Source of the DNA: Anaspis maculata
Taxonomy: Eukaryota > Arthropoda > Insecta > Coleoptera > Scraptiidae
Direction: 5' to 3'
NCBI GenBank assembly: GCA_949128115.1
Contig: OX421963.1
Location: 80,099,635-80,163,634 of the forward strand
Length of the DNA: 64,000 nt
Position numbers and translations under genes: made by a program. Numbering within the stretch: position 1 is the first letter of the stretch; every line of letters starts with the position of its first letter. The notes beneath the pieces were generated by a model. That model was not told the origin of the DNA. It was given only the letters and a program-made list of their open reading frames with translations, and did no database searches. This document shows, in pieces, positions 45,979 to 55,975 of the stretch.

Positions 45979-46191
45979 ATATCACAAGAGATAAAATTTT
46001 GTCGGCAAAATTTTTCGATTGTTATGAAAATTTGTTGCTTGGCAATTTCGCGAATGACATTTGTAACAAAACCACGAGCCGTCAGGCGAGTGGTTTTGAT
46101 TAAATGTCATGAGCGATATTGCCAAAAAGCAACAAATTTGAATATTACAAGAGGAAAATTTTGCCTTCAAAATTTTATCTCGAGTGGTATT
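45979..46191. mobile_element. Hairpin MITE inside the LTR element
   Basis: 213 bp that is almost wholly palindromic. The left arm starts AATATCACAAGAGATAAAATT. The right arm, read inverted, starts AATACCACTCGAGATAAAATT, and the arms stay paired through GGCAAAATTTT, ATTTGTTGCTT, GGCAAT.TCG and ATGACATTT. The turn is near 46080 (GAGCCGTCAGGCGAG). No coding capacity. It lies within the LTR element interior, so it inserted after or was carried with that element. Confidence 0.88.
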
Positions 46192-47299
46192 CGACATGAC
46201 TATTTTACGAGAGAAAAAGAGGCTTTCTTTGAACAGTTTTTTCATCCAAAACCAAGATACTATCTATAGTTCTAAAATAACGTGAAGCCATAAAAGATCC
46301 GTGAGTATAGAAATTATAGAAGAGCACAGAGTCTCGGGAGATAAAGAAAAGGTTTTCTACTAAAACCTTTACTGAAAAACCAAGAAAATACAAGACAACA
46401 CACCAAAGTTTCGAAAGCCAGAAGAAGACGCAAGGGGGCTCACAGTACGTCATAAGAAGGTGAGCTAGGTCTTTGAACGGCACATAGACATCCACATCAA
46501 TGGGCCCGCAAGGGCTTCGAGCCACAGAAGAAGACACAAGGGGCAACAAACACCAGGGGCAACTCATTAGGGATATAAACGATGCATGAAAACACAAGGG
46601 GGCCCGCTGGGGCTTCGATTGATACAACAAGATGCAATGAAGCTTACTAGTTTGCTTGAATACTGTTTGTGACGACCGCCGATTCAAATTGATGCAAAAG
46701 TGTCAGTCTGACAAATATTATTATAGGTAACTCAATTTGAGCTTGCTTTGTTTTCCTGTGCTCATTTTTGTCATTTACAAAAAGAATTTCATAACAAGGC
46801 GGATGGCTGGACGGATTAGGATGGACAGGCGAATACAAGGTATAAAAATAGCGTATTCGATAGGAAAATGCGCTACATCTACTAAAGCAGATTGATGTAA
46901 TGAAACGATTGAAACGTCAAAAAATTGCCGCTGCAAAACCATCATGTTGGTTTTGCCCAGGTAGGTATAGGTACGTGTTTTGTCATCTGAATACTAGATT
47001 TTATTGTCGGTGTAATACACTTTAGTGAAATAGTCCATGGAAAAAACGTCCTGGCTTGTCCTGAGATGAGACTGACTGTTTGTTTTGAAGTGAAACTGAA
47101 TATATATGATTGAAATTGACAGAGTTTGAAGGAGGGTCGCGAAGTTTTTCAAACACCCTTACTGAAGCTTAGTCTCCATCTGAAATTCATCTTCCTTGTC
47201 GTATGACGTAACTTGAAACCTTCTCGAAAAGGTTTGGGGTTTTATGAAGAACCTCCCTCTTCGTCTTCTTCTCATCCGTCGCTTCTCCAAGGAGGGTAC

Positions 47300-48270
47300 T
47301 GTGATGAAACGCATTTACAGCGCCTTTTCATGAATGCATTTCAATAATACTTCCGCGTGAAATATTTCTATATTTGAGTATCTCGATGTGGGGACGGGGA
47401 CGCGACAAGAATTCGGGTTCTCGCGAGAAAACAAAGGAAGACTTGATTTTGTGTGTTCTCGCGGTTCAGACGTTCCTAAGACGACGTGTGCCGTAATTTA
47501 CTACAGGTGGGTCGTTTGACGTATGACTCTCATATCTTTATGTCATGTTTTTGTGCTCGCTGCTATGTTTTTCAGATATTCACTGTAGGTCTTTTACAGG
47601 ATCCTACTAACCATAACTATTTAGTTTTGTTTTGGGTTTTTATGCATTGTTGATATGATTTTATCTGCATTGTTGATTTGTTGATTTATTATGCATTGTT
47701 TACTGATATGTTTTACATTTGTTTACTGACGTTTCTGCGATTTTGTTTTCACTAATTTCACTTACATTGAATACCGGAGTTTATCAATGAGTCTTTGTTA
47801 TTTATTTGTCATGTACGTGAGAGTCTTCTTCTCAGGGCTTAACTCAGGGGTTTCTTCGACTGGGTTCTTCCACTGAGTGCCCTTTTTCCGAATCCGTCAC
47901 TTTTCTCTTTTTCTTTGACTGACAGTATGACATATTTTGTTGTGTTTTTAATTGTTTTTGTTCATTTTGTCTTTTGTGTGTCATTTCGCAACTCTGTCAG
48001 TCCTGTGTTAGGTGTTTATGAAAAGAATCTGATTCGTTTAAATTTTGCTGATGATTTCAATAAAAAATTCATTTTGTTTGCTGTCAATTCGTGTTTTTGT
48101 TCAACTTTTCAATACAATCCTCATCCCTAAAGTTTCGTTCTCGTCGCGAGTATAGAGCCTGCGTGAAACGAACAACGTAAGCAAAACGTAGGTAAGAGGT
48201 CCAAAGTAAGGGGGAGGGGGGGTTGTTGACGACAATCACAGCCAGGGGTACAAAAGGGGGGAACAGTACA
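47300..48270 (+). repeat. 3' LTR (971 bp)
   Basis: Matches the 5' LTR throughout, except for about 40-50 extra bases around 47343-47392 (an AT-rich stretch including CGTGAAATATTTC) and small indels. Begins TGTGATGAAACGC after the purine tract and ends GAACAGTACA. Confidence 0.88.
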
Positions 48271-48310
48271 GTGTGCTCCAAATGAACGTTTAGAAGGGTA
48301 GATTGGTGTC

Positions 48311-48382
48311 GTCCTCGTTATCTCAGCGGTAGAGCAACTGACCGGAAATCAGTAGACTCAGGTTCGGTTCCTGGGCATACTT
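48311..48382 (+). tRNA. tRNA-like sequence (tRNA pseudogene or SINE head)
   Basis: A box-like TATCTCAGCGGTAGAGCA, a perfect 5-bp anticodon stem (ACTGA/TCAGT) around the loop CCGGAAA, and a B-box-like GGTTCGGTTCC with a paired T stem follow one another at tRNA spacing. However, the acceptor arms do not pair, and position 33 is C rather than T. If read literally the anticodon is GGA. This fits a tRNA pseudogene or the tRNA-derived head of a SINE better than a working tRNA. It starts 41 bp after the LTR element. Confidence 0.5.
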
Positions 48383-51084
48383 TGCATTTTTCTCTTTGCT
48401 ATCCGGTTCAGACACAACATCGCCAATTTTAAGTTGAAAAGCACTAAAGATAGAAACGGAAAAACCGATAACGTAGAGATGTGCAACCGTCCGGTACATT
48501 TCAATGATGTTTCGAGTGTTTTGGGATGTCTGCTGAAATTTCTAGATAAGATACGTCACACGTCGGTGGAAGGTCTAGTTCAGTTGAACTTGATCAATGA
48601 CCCAAAGTAATTTGACAGTGGTTTATATGTAATTTGTACATCCATTGTGCGTTTCAAGTAGTTCAAATTTGGTTTTGAGCACGGCAAAAATTACACTTGA
48701 CTAATGTTATGCAGAAAGGTAACTGTAAGGAGGAAGGTCACCGTGGTCTGGCAGTATGCGAGGCGTTTTGTCGCAAGGGAAGCAGTTTCTGACTGCTCTT
48801 ATGACCTGTTTTTGCAACAAAACTGATTGCAAATTGTAATAACTCAACTTGGTTGGTATGCTGTGCTGTGACCCTACAATAAACAACATAGCGAAGCGAT
48901 CCTTCCTCATCAGAGTACCCGTTTCGAATGTAGACTGCTATTCGGGACGTGGTGGTTTTTGCATTTAATTCACCTGAACCTCGAGGATCGTGAGGTATAG
49001 GTAGGTACATGGCATTTGAAACAGTCGGTGTGTCAATTCCGAATTTGACCTGTGAAGAAAACTGGAGGTTTCATTACTTTCCAATATAGGTTTCAAACTG
49101 ATAACTGCTCACTTTTATTCTGCAGAGTCTCAACTTGATGGAATATACAAAGCGAAATGAATTATCCGAAGCCGGAGCAGCGGAACGAGCAACAGGCACG
49201 CCAACACCTCCAGATATTTCTACGAGCGGCAGATAGAACCTTCGGGGGTTGACTTGAAAGAAAATTTCATGAATCACCCAGCATGTGGCGCGCCAGGCGT
49301 TGATAACACAATGGAATCCGGCAATTACCTCCGCAAACCGCGCGATGGTAATGAAGATGTCTCACCCACTCTCCTCACAGAGAGCGTGGGTGTCGTCGCC
49401 GGATTGAATAACCATACAGCTCGGCTCAGGCAGGTACAGTAATGCCAACCGACGACGAGAGCATCGATTCCGCCGGTAAAATTCCCCGAAATCCGGGCGC
49501 GCGGGCATGAGGTTCCCCGAGGTCGGTTTTAATGTAACTCCATAGCTCCGGGGAGCCATTCTGGAATTAATTCGAAACACACTCGCGTACGCCACACCAA
49601 CCTGAAACAAAAAGAGACTCCATTAGTACATGTGAGCACCGCCCAAGAACAAGTATCTGAGAAATTTTAATTATACACCCCAGCTTTGCTTATTATGACG
49701 ATGCCAAAAAGGAAAAATTAAAATCTGCTCGTTTCCGGCAAGCGACGTCCTTGCGGACGCGCAACCGGCCATCATCACCTCGTAACGGGCAACTGCAACG
49801 CCACACAATTGCGCTTTTACGACCTGCATTTCTGGAGTTTAGTGTAGTTGTTCGAATTAAAACATGAGGCGAAGTTTCGGGCGGCGGGGCAATAAAGACT
49901 GGGAGTGCTGGAAAATGGGGACTCGTAAAAACCCCGGGCCTTGTCAAAAAGCAATCAAACAAATCTCAATATTTGCATCGTATAAATTAAAATCAGAGAA
50001 AGATGCTCTCTCGGTCCGTAAAAGCCGACCGTAAACTTTTTTCGTCAGTGTTTTATATAGGTACGTGAGTGTAATTCGGTTTTAGTGGCATCGGAGGACG
50101 AAGTGGAGCGTTTTAACGGTCTGCTTGTGCATGCACCTTTGGTAAAAACGGACTCTGTGTGCACCACTGTATTATGTCGAAACGCGCTTTTATTGCGCCA
50201 AATCTGCGTACTAGTGTGGTTTACGGAACGTGTGTCGTAAATCTGGCGTTTTAATTTTATTGTACGCTGGCCGTCGTGGAGAATTAATCGGTTAATATAT
50301 CCGGTTTCATGCGCTTTTATTGCAGTTAGCTCAACCTCAATCGAATTTTCAAAATGACCTGACGAGTTTTCAATTTGGCTGATTCGCACCAATAGAACAT
50401 GAATTATTGCGTTTCCATTGGCATCATTAATTTGCTATTGCGATTCAAAAACTCGTTATGGGCTAGTTTGAAAGGCGGCACCAAGGGGACAAAGAGTGGG
50501 AATTTAGTTATTTGCGAGCCGCTGCAGTGTGAGGACCACTGGTTAGGAGTCATGGCGGACCAAAGGATGATAGTGGTGGAATCGAGACAGCGTGGGGTGG
50601 ACAGAGAAATAAAGGAATGATCACACGAATCGCGAAAGCGATTGTAGCGTCAAGTCGGACGTGAAACCAGGGTACTCCAAAACAGATTTAGTAACAATTC
50701 GAACTAATTCTTGGGGGTCTTTATTTTCGTTTCATTCATTATCAAAGCATTTTAAAGGTTCATGTGGCTCCGCTCTTCGACTAATTTGTCTTGAATTTTG
50801 TGTACTTTTCACTTTTCAGGTGCTCAATTATGCAAAACATTGGAAAATCAGCTGCACAAACACTTCTGTATTGTAATTTTAATTTGAAACAACTTTTATA
50901 TGGAAAAAGTAGAGCTATTGTACTCGGAAATACGATTGTTGAATGCCGATTTGATTGTTTCAATTCCACTCAATGTGTTCATGCGTTAGATTGTTTCTTT
51001 CCGTGTCATTAATCGGTAATTCGTAATCACTGCTGAACCCATTTTTGTGAAATGGATGAAACAGTACCGTATTGAAAAAAAAAC
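48383..51084. other. Non-coding, no gene recognised
   Basis: Positions 48383-49050 are AT-rich; a SINE body could follow the tRNA-like head, but I cannot define its end. Positions 49130-50650 are GC-richer with no TE signature. Frames up to 115 aa carry no domain. Confidence 0.4.
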
Positions 51085-52290
51085 TAAAGGCAAACACTCA
51101 AACAGATGCTTTCGTTGTTCAAAGAAAGGCCGCATAGCACACGAGTGTAAGGGCATGGACTGATCGAAATGATGCCTCGACTGTTGTAAGGAAAGTCACC
51201 GAACAGAAAAATGAATTTCCAAAGGCCTGGAAAAGAGCCAAACCAGTTCTGAGCAAAGAACCGAAGAAAAGTCAACGAAATCCGGGTTCTGTGAAGGAAA
51301 AACCACAGTAGATGTAATAGAGGAGGTCGTCAACATTGACGACACGCAGTGATGTGCATCAGTTCTGGAAAACGTCAAAACTCAAAAATGCCTTCAACAG
51401 GGCACCCTGGCATCTCATCATCACCATAGCTAGGAATGAAAGTTATCCCAAAATATCTTATAAACCTCGTCAAGTCCTATTTCGATGTCGGAGAGATCAA
51501 CATCGACTGAGAAAACACAAAGACAATGGGAAGGGTAGTTCCCGCAAGAGCAGTGATGGGACCTACACAATGGAGCGACACGTCAATACAAAGCCTGAAG
51601 AGTACCACTTGGCTGGGGAGTCATACAGCCATAGTCACTGCCAAAAGCAGACACAACTGACAGAGCAGGGAAACCAATGCCTGGAGACAGTCAACTAATG
51701 GGTGAAAAGCCACCAACTAAAGATCCTTCCAGAAAAAAAAACCGCAATTGTCCTGAACTGCAGAAAGGAGCTGAACACTATCAAACTTAGGCTGAAGAGC
51801 TTCGAATATCAAACTTAGGCTGAGGAACTTCTAAATCGCGTTGAGTAGGACGGTGAACTATATGGACGTTACTTCAGATCAAGGACTGATTTTTGGCTCC
51901 CAATCACAACCAGGATGCGAGAAGGTAAACAAATCAGCAAAGGCTTTGGAGATATTGACACCAAACCTCATTGGTATCAGAGCCAAGAAAAGGAACATGC
52001 TCTCTTATGCAAGTGCAACTTTACGGCGCACCAGTGTGGAAGACAGCAATAAGGACAAACACGAGGTGTTCGATAGATCCTATCGACAACTTATAGCAAC
52101 AATCAAGAAAACAACGATCATCAGAACAATATCGACCTGTAGAGCAATGTCTCAAAGCGATAATGGTGATGGCGAGCATGATTGCCATACGGTTGATGGT
52201 AAAAGAGCGGGCAGATTGCACGAAAGGCGCTCGGCAACGAAAGATACGAGAGCAGTAGAAAAGAAAACCACGTTTGTCCTACGGCTGGGG
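51085..52290 (+). pseudogene. R1-clade LINE remnant: ORF1 zinc knuckles joined to RT palm
   Basis: Positions 51085-51180 read RCFRCSKKGRIAHECKGMD, then CLDCCKESH in a broken frame. These are the paired CCHC knuckles of an R1-type ORF1, with Arg in place of the first His. The endonuclease and N-terminal RT are missing. From ~51365 RT pieces follow in shifting frames: VKTQK/KNAFNRAPWHLII (motif A region), a damaged motif B (VMGPTQW), then WVKSHQLKILPEKK and TAIVLNCRKELNTIKLRL. Next come ALEILTPNLIGIRAKKRN, corresponding to the MPNIGGP block, RTISTC and IAIRLMVKERA. The order and spacing match R1-clade ORF2. Many stops and slips; dead. Insertion site unknown. Confidence 0.68.
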
Positions 52291-55284
52291 GAGAATCGCG
52301 AAGTTTTTGACCACGATAATGGCGACGAAGAGGAAAGGGAAGAGAAAGACGTTGTACTTGAAATTACAAGACATCCGTTTTTGATGACCCTTCTTCTTCC
52401 TCAAACTTTCGGTCTCTTCTAGTCTAGAGCAAGAGCACGACGGGGTGTAACAACAATCACGTCAAGAGTAATCAACAGTGGGTTCGTTGTTGGTTACGTT
52501 ACACGATGAACCGTAAGAAAGTTTCTGATACACCGGGCGATCGAAACCGTTACCCGTTTACGCGGTTCTGAACGATACATAGAACAAGGATCCCCAGGTA
52601 TTGCCGAGTCAGTTCTTGGTTGAAGTTCCTTCATCCAAGGCTCTCCACAGCTACACTGGTTCATCCCCTACAATTTGAAATGCATCAATTCCAGAGTGCA
52701 TCGTGCGCGCGTGTAAAAACACGGCAATTTTCTTCCCGTAAAGCTCGAGCAACAATCAGTGTTTACGGGTGTATAAAACCCTCGTGTCGGGGGGCTAGGT
52801 GGTATTCCGGCTCCCGCAAAATTAGTTTTGAGATGCCCCGTTTCCGCCTCCCGCCCCCTCCCCTCACCCCGCGCATCAGACGACGTGGTCGCACCCGAAA
52901 CAGTCGGCGGTGCATGCACAATCTCGCGGAATTAATCAAGGAGTTACTATGCAATTTCTGCCGGCAAGATGGCCGTTTTATGTGCCGTACGGAGAGGGTA
53001 GTCACGTGAAGGGCGTAAATCAGGGACGAGAGAGCATCTCTCCGGGGCTGCCGTCGGGCAGACACAGACATTCGGCGTGCGGAAAATGGCCCGAGAGTGG
53101 CATGACTCCTGAAATATGACGTCCTTTATGTCCCGTCACAAATACAGTCGTTTGGACGAGTGATAACAGCATTCTTTCGTGCGCGCGGGTGTTATGGTCT
53201 TAACTGCTTAATCAAAATTGCACTGCCGGTGCTGTGTGATGATGCTTTTTCCCTCGAATATGTTCTTGCATAACAGAGTTCGCTGAATAGGGCGGGTTAT
53301 CGAAAAGTTCCAGGCCAATACACGGTGCATTCAACCCGGTATTTGCGCTTTTAATCGGGTGAAAACAATGATCCATTGTCCAAATCTTCGGCATTCGCCC
53401 AGTTTTTTTTTTTGTGTACAGCCATCCGAAAAGCAAATAAGGGAAAGGCTTATCCGCCATAATCATAATTGTGATCAGCTATCAGGTGGAATAGCGCACC
53501 TCTGCCTCCTCCAGTCCTCTCCAACGTTTGTATGTAAATATTGGTTTTCTCTGTTGAATGGTCCGTGTTTGATTTTACGCAGGCAATGCAAACGTTGAGC
53601 AATATCCGCGCGAGGTATACCTTAACGTGTCCTCGATTCGTTAGTGTCAAAAATTCGTCGTCCAAAGTACTTGTCGAAAAAAGTTTCAAGTTTCGCTTGC
53701 CGCTGCTGCTGCTAATGACAAATTCCTAATCGATCCCGCGCGTGTATGGCAATTCATCATGGGCATTGTTTGACTCCCAACATCTCGTTTTCATTACACG
53801 AAGAGCACCGCACATTATGCAAACGTTGATACTACACACACATACACATCACACATATACACACATCACGACCTAATACGTCCTTTCACAAGTGCACCCT
53901 TGAAATATTGATTGGGACTGCTGGCATAGTAGTACGTACACATGTACACCACCCTGTTTGTTTCAAATCCGAGGGATTTGAGAGATTATCACGTGTGTTT
54001 GTTTGTGTGTCTATAGAATCGAGTACAGAATAGGAATGCTGGTGTGTTTCGGCATCAACAGAAACTCTCGGATGTGCGCGGCGGAATGTTCGTTATTGAG
54101 AAGAAGGATATCGTGTGATTGAAAGACCTCTCCCTGCTTCATGAAGAAAACAATAAATCAACCCCTGCGATGCCGCTGGCTGCTGCTTGCTGCTTTTGGA
54201 GCAAACGTTGTTTACGCGGAAGGCCCTTGCGACATCAATAACGGAAAATTATTACAAATGTGTTCTCCATCATTGAATCACGTGCCATTTATCAAAAGCA
54301 CCGGGCGACCCGATATTCCACGCCGCCCACCTGACAAACCCACAATGTTTGCCGCCACGTTTCACCCCGTCCTGTGTATCTTCACGCACACACATACCGG
54401 GCATAAATTCTGCCTGCAGGTTGACGTTCGGAATAGGCGATACGGTGTTTTTTGTTGGGATGTGATTTGTCACTCAAACCGTGAAATTTTCAATTGTCGA
54501 AGGGACAAGTCTGCTCCCCTAACAGATCGCGACATTGTCGTTATCGTGCGCAAGTTCAATTCAATATCATTTTAAAACATCAAAGCAGAAAGCGGCCACA
54601 AAAAAGTTATCGGGAATGCTGAGAAGTAGTCACCAAAACCATCAAGGTTGCTCGAATTTCGACTGAAAAGGGCCAATAAAAATTCAGTGGCGAGAGGCAA
54701 TTTATAGTCGGAGGTTAATCTTGAAGCACCAAACAGCCGGCAAACGCAACTTCAGATTATCCATTGCCAAGAATTGACTAAATACATAATTCCAAAACTG
54801 CATGGAGGAAAGCGTTCACAAAAATCGATTTGAATCAGGCTTATACTGATTCATAGGTTTGAAGTGGACGAGAAGTCGTCAATATTTTCAATTTGGAGTG
54901 TACACCGAGATCCGTAATCAAGTGAATCGAATGATGTGTACGGAATGATCTCCAGCAATCTCAGGTTTTCAGAAACGCATTCAACAATAATAATCATTCC
55001 AAGTAGTGCAGTGCCAAGGTAGCGTAGCGCGTCTTCAGGATGCACTGTCATGATTACAGGACGAGACATGCAGAAACATGTGAAAGAAAAGACTTATTCG
55101 GAGATTGGGTGATGCAGGATTGGCTGTCAGTAAAGGAAAATAGGATATTTAAACAAAAAGTCAAAAAGTTGATTGCTTAGATCATAACAATTTCGAAAGG
55201 TGGACTAGAAGGTCTGAAAATAGAATATGAGTCATCAAACATTGCTACTGGATGTAGCTCCAGTGCCTTTTGATTGAAAACGAC
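52291..55284. other. Non-coding; GC-rich block 52.6-54.6 kb
   Basis: No gene recognised. Positions 52620-53110 are very GC-rich. A CA-rich simple repeat occupies ~53829-53872. A 144-aa frame at 54141-54575 starts with a signal-peptide-like stretch but has no domain (see rejected items). Positions 54580-55280 are AT-rich. Confidence 0.4.
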
Positions 55285-55720
55285 ATGATTATGATTTTGA
55301 CGACAGACGTATCCGTATCAACTGTTTCAAGTCATTTGATGCCGAATGGTTAGCAGAGAATGATAGGGTGCATCTCTAGGACGCTCATGCCGGCAGAAAA
55401 AAAGATTCCGTCATACATCGAGAATCTCTTCCGATTGATTCGAGTGTTTATGATTTCAGCGCTATGTAATTGGTCAAAAGTTTACCGTACAGAAGTAACA
55501 GGACGATGATGACCTTTTAGCCGAAGAACGACGATTTCGACAAATGCATGTAGAAAGACTACAAAGATAGGCGCTATTTTAATCCGGATTTCACAACAAA
55601 ATCCCACATATCCGCGGCAAGCACAACGTAATAGCGGACGCATTGTCGAGAATCACAGTCAAATTTATTTGACCTGAAAATGAAGATCATGATGAATTTT
55701 TGAGCTTAGCCAGTGATTAA
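55285..55720 (+). pseudogene. Ty3/gypsy RNase H remnant
   Basis: In shifting frames the sequence reads ILTTDVSVSTVSSHLMPNG (compare the LTCDASPYGVGAVLSH.MPDG pattern), then CISRTLMPAEKKIPSYIEN (compare SRTLTPAEKNYSQIEKE). It continues YVIGQKFTVQ, then YKDRRYF-region sequence corresponding to QRWALFLSGF, and IRGKHNVIADALSRI (compare PGK.N..ADALSR). This is the RNase H domain of a Ty3/gypsy pol, which degrades template RNA during LTR-element replication. Stops and frameshifts are present, and neither RT, integrase nor LTRs could be attached to it. It ends about 255 bp before the palindromic array. Confidence 0.78.
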
Positions 55721-55975
55721 GAAGACTGGCCTTTGAATGAATAAGTTATTGCGAAAGAGACAGCATAGCAGCAGCTACACTTTCATAAGTGGAGAAGTAC
55801 AATGGTAAGAATGTGGTGACGATAATTTGATTCCAATGAAGTCAATTGAAACTTTCTTGAAGTCGAACCGACCTTCTTGGGAGGACTCGATTGTGAAGAA
55901 CCAAGTACAGGCGCTAAGGGCTAATTTGAGCTACAGTTCAATTTGAAGGAACGAGCACATAGCCCAGGCATTTTA

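Larger units (their letters stand above)
44522..48270. mobile_element. LTR retrotransposon lacking recognisable gag/pol
   Basis: Two direct repeats (44522-45442 and 47300-48270) start TGTGATG and end GTACA (TG...CA), with clearly high identity by eye. GTGT lies immediately outside both ends (44518-44521 and 48271-48274), a likely 4-bp target duplication as in many insect Ty3/gypsy-type elements. Just inside the left LTR, TGATACCGTGACC partly resembles a tRNA-complementary primer site. Just before the right LTR is the purine tract AAGGAGGG (47289-47296). The 1.86-kb interior holds no domain I recognise, so it is a non-autonomous or gutted copy. A hairpin MITE is inserted within. Orientation is likely + from the primer site and purine tract. 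Confidence 0.88.

Noticed and set aside
51085..51330. First read as a Ty3/gypsy Gag nucleocapsid
   Set aside because: The KGMD spacing to the second knuckle and the R1-type RT immediately downstream fit R1 ORF1 better.
51972..51983. TGGTATCAGAGC, identical to the plant initiator-Met primer binding site
   Set aside because: It lies inside an R1-like RT remnant with no LTR around it, and the plant form of the site is not expected in an insect element; treated as chance.
54141..54575. 144-aa frame with a signal-peptide-like start (LLLAAFGANVVYAEG)
   Set aside because: No domain, no exon context and GC-rich surroundings that favour chance frames; no second evidence.
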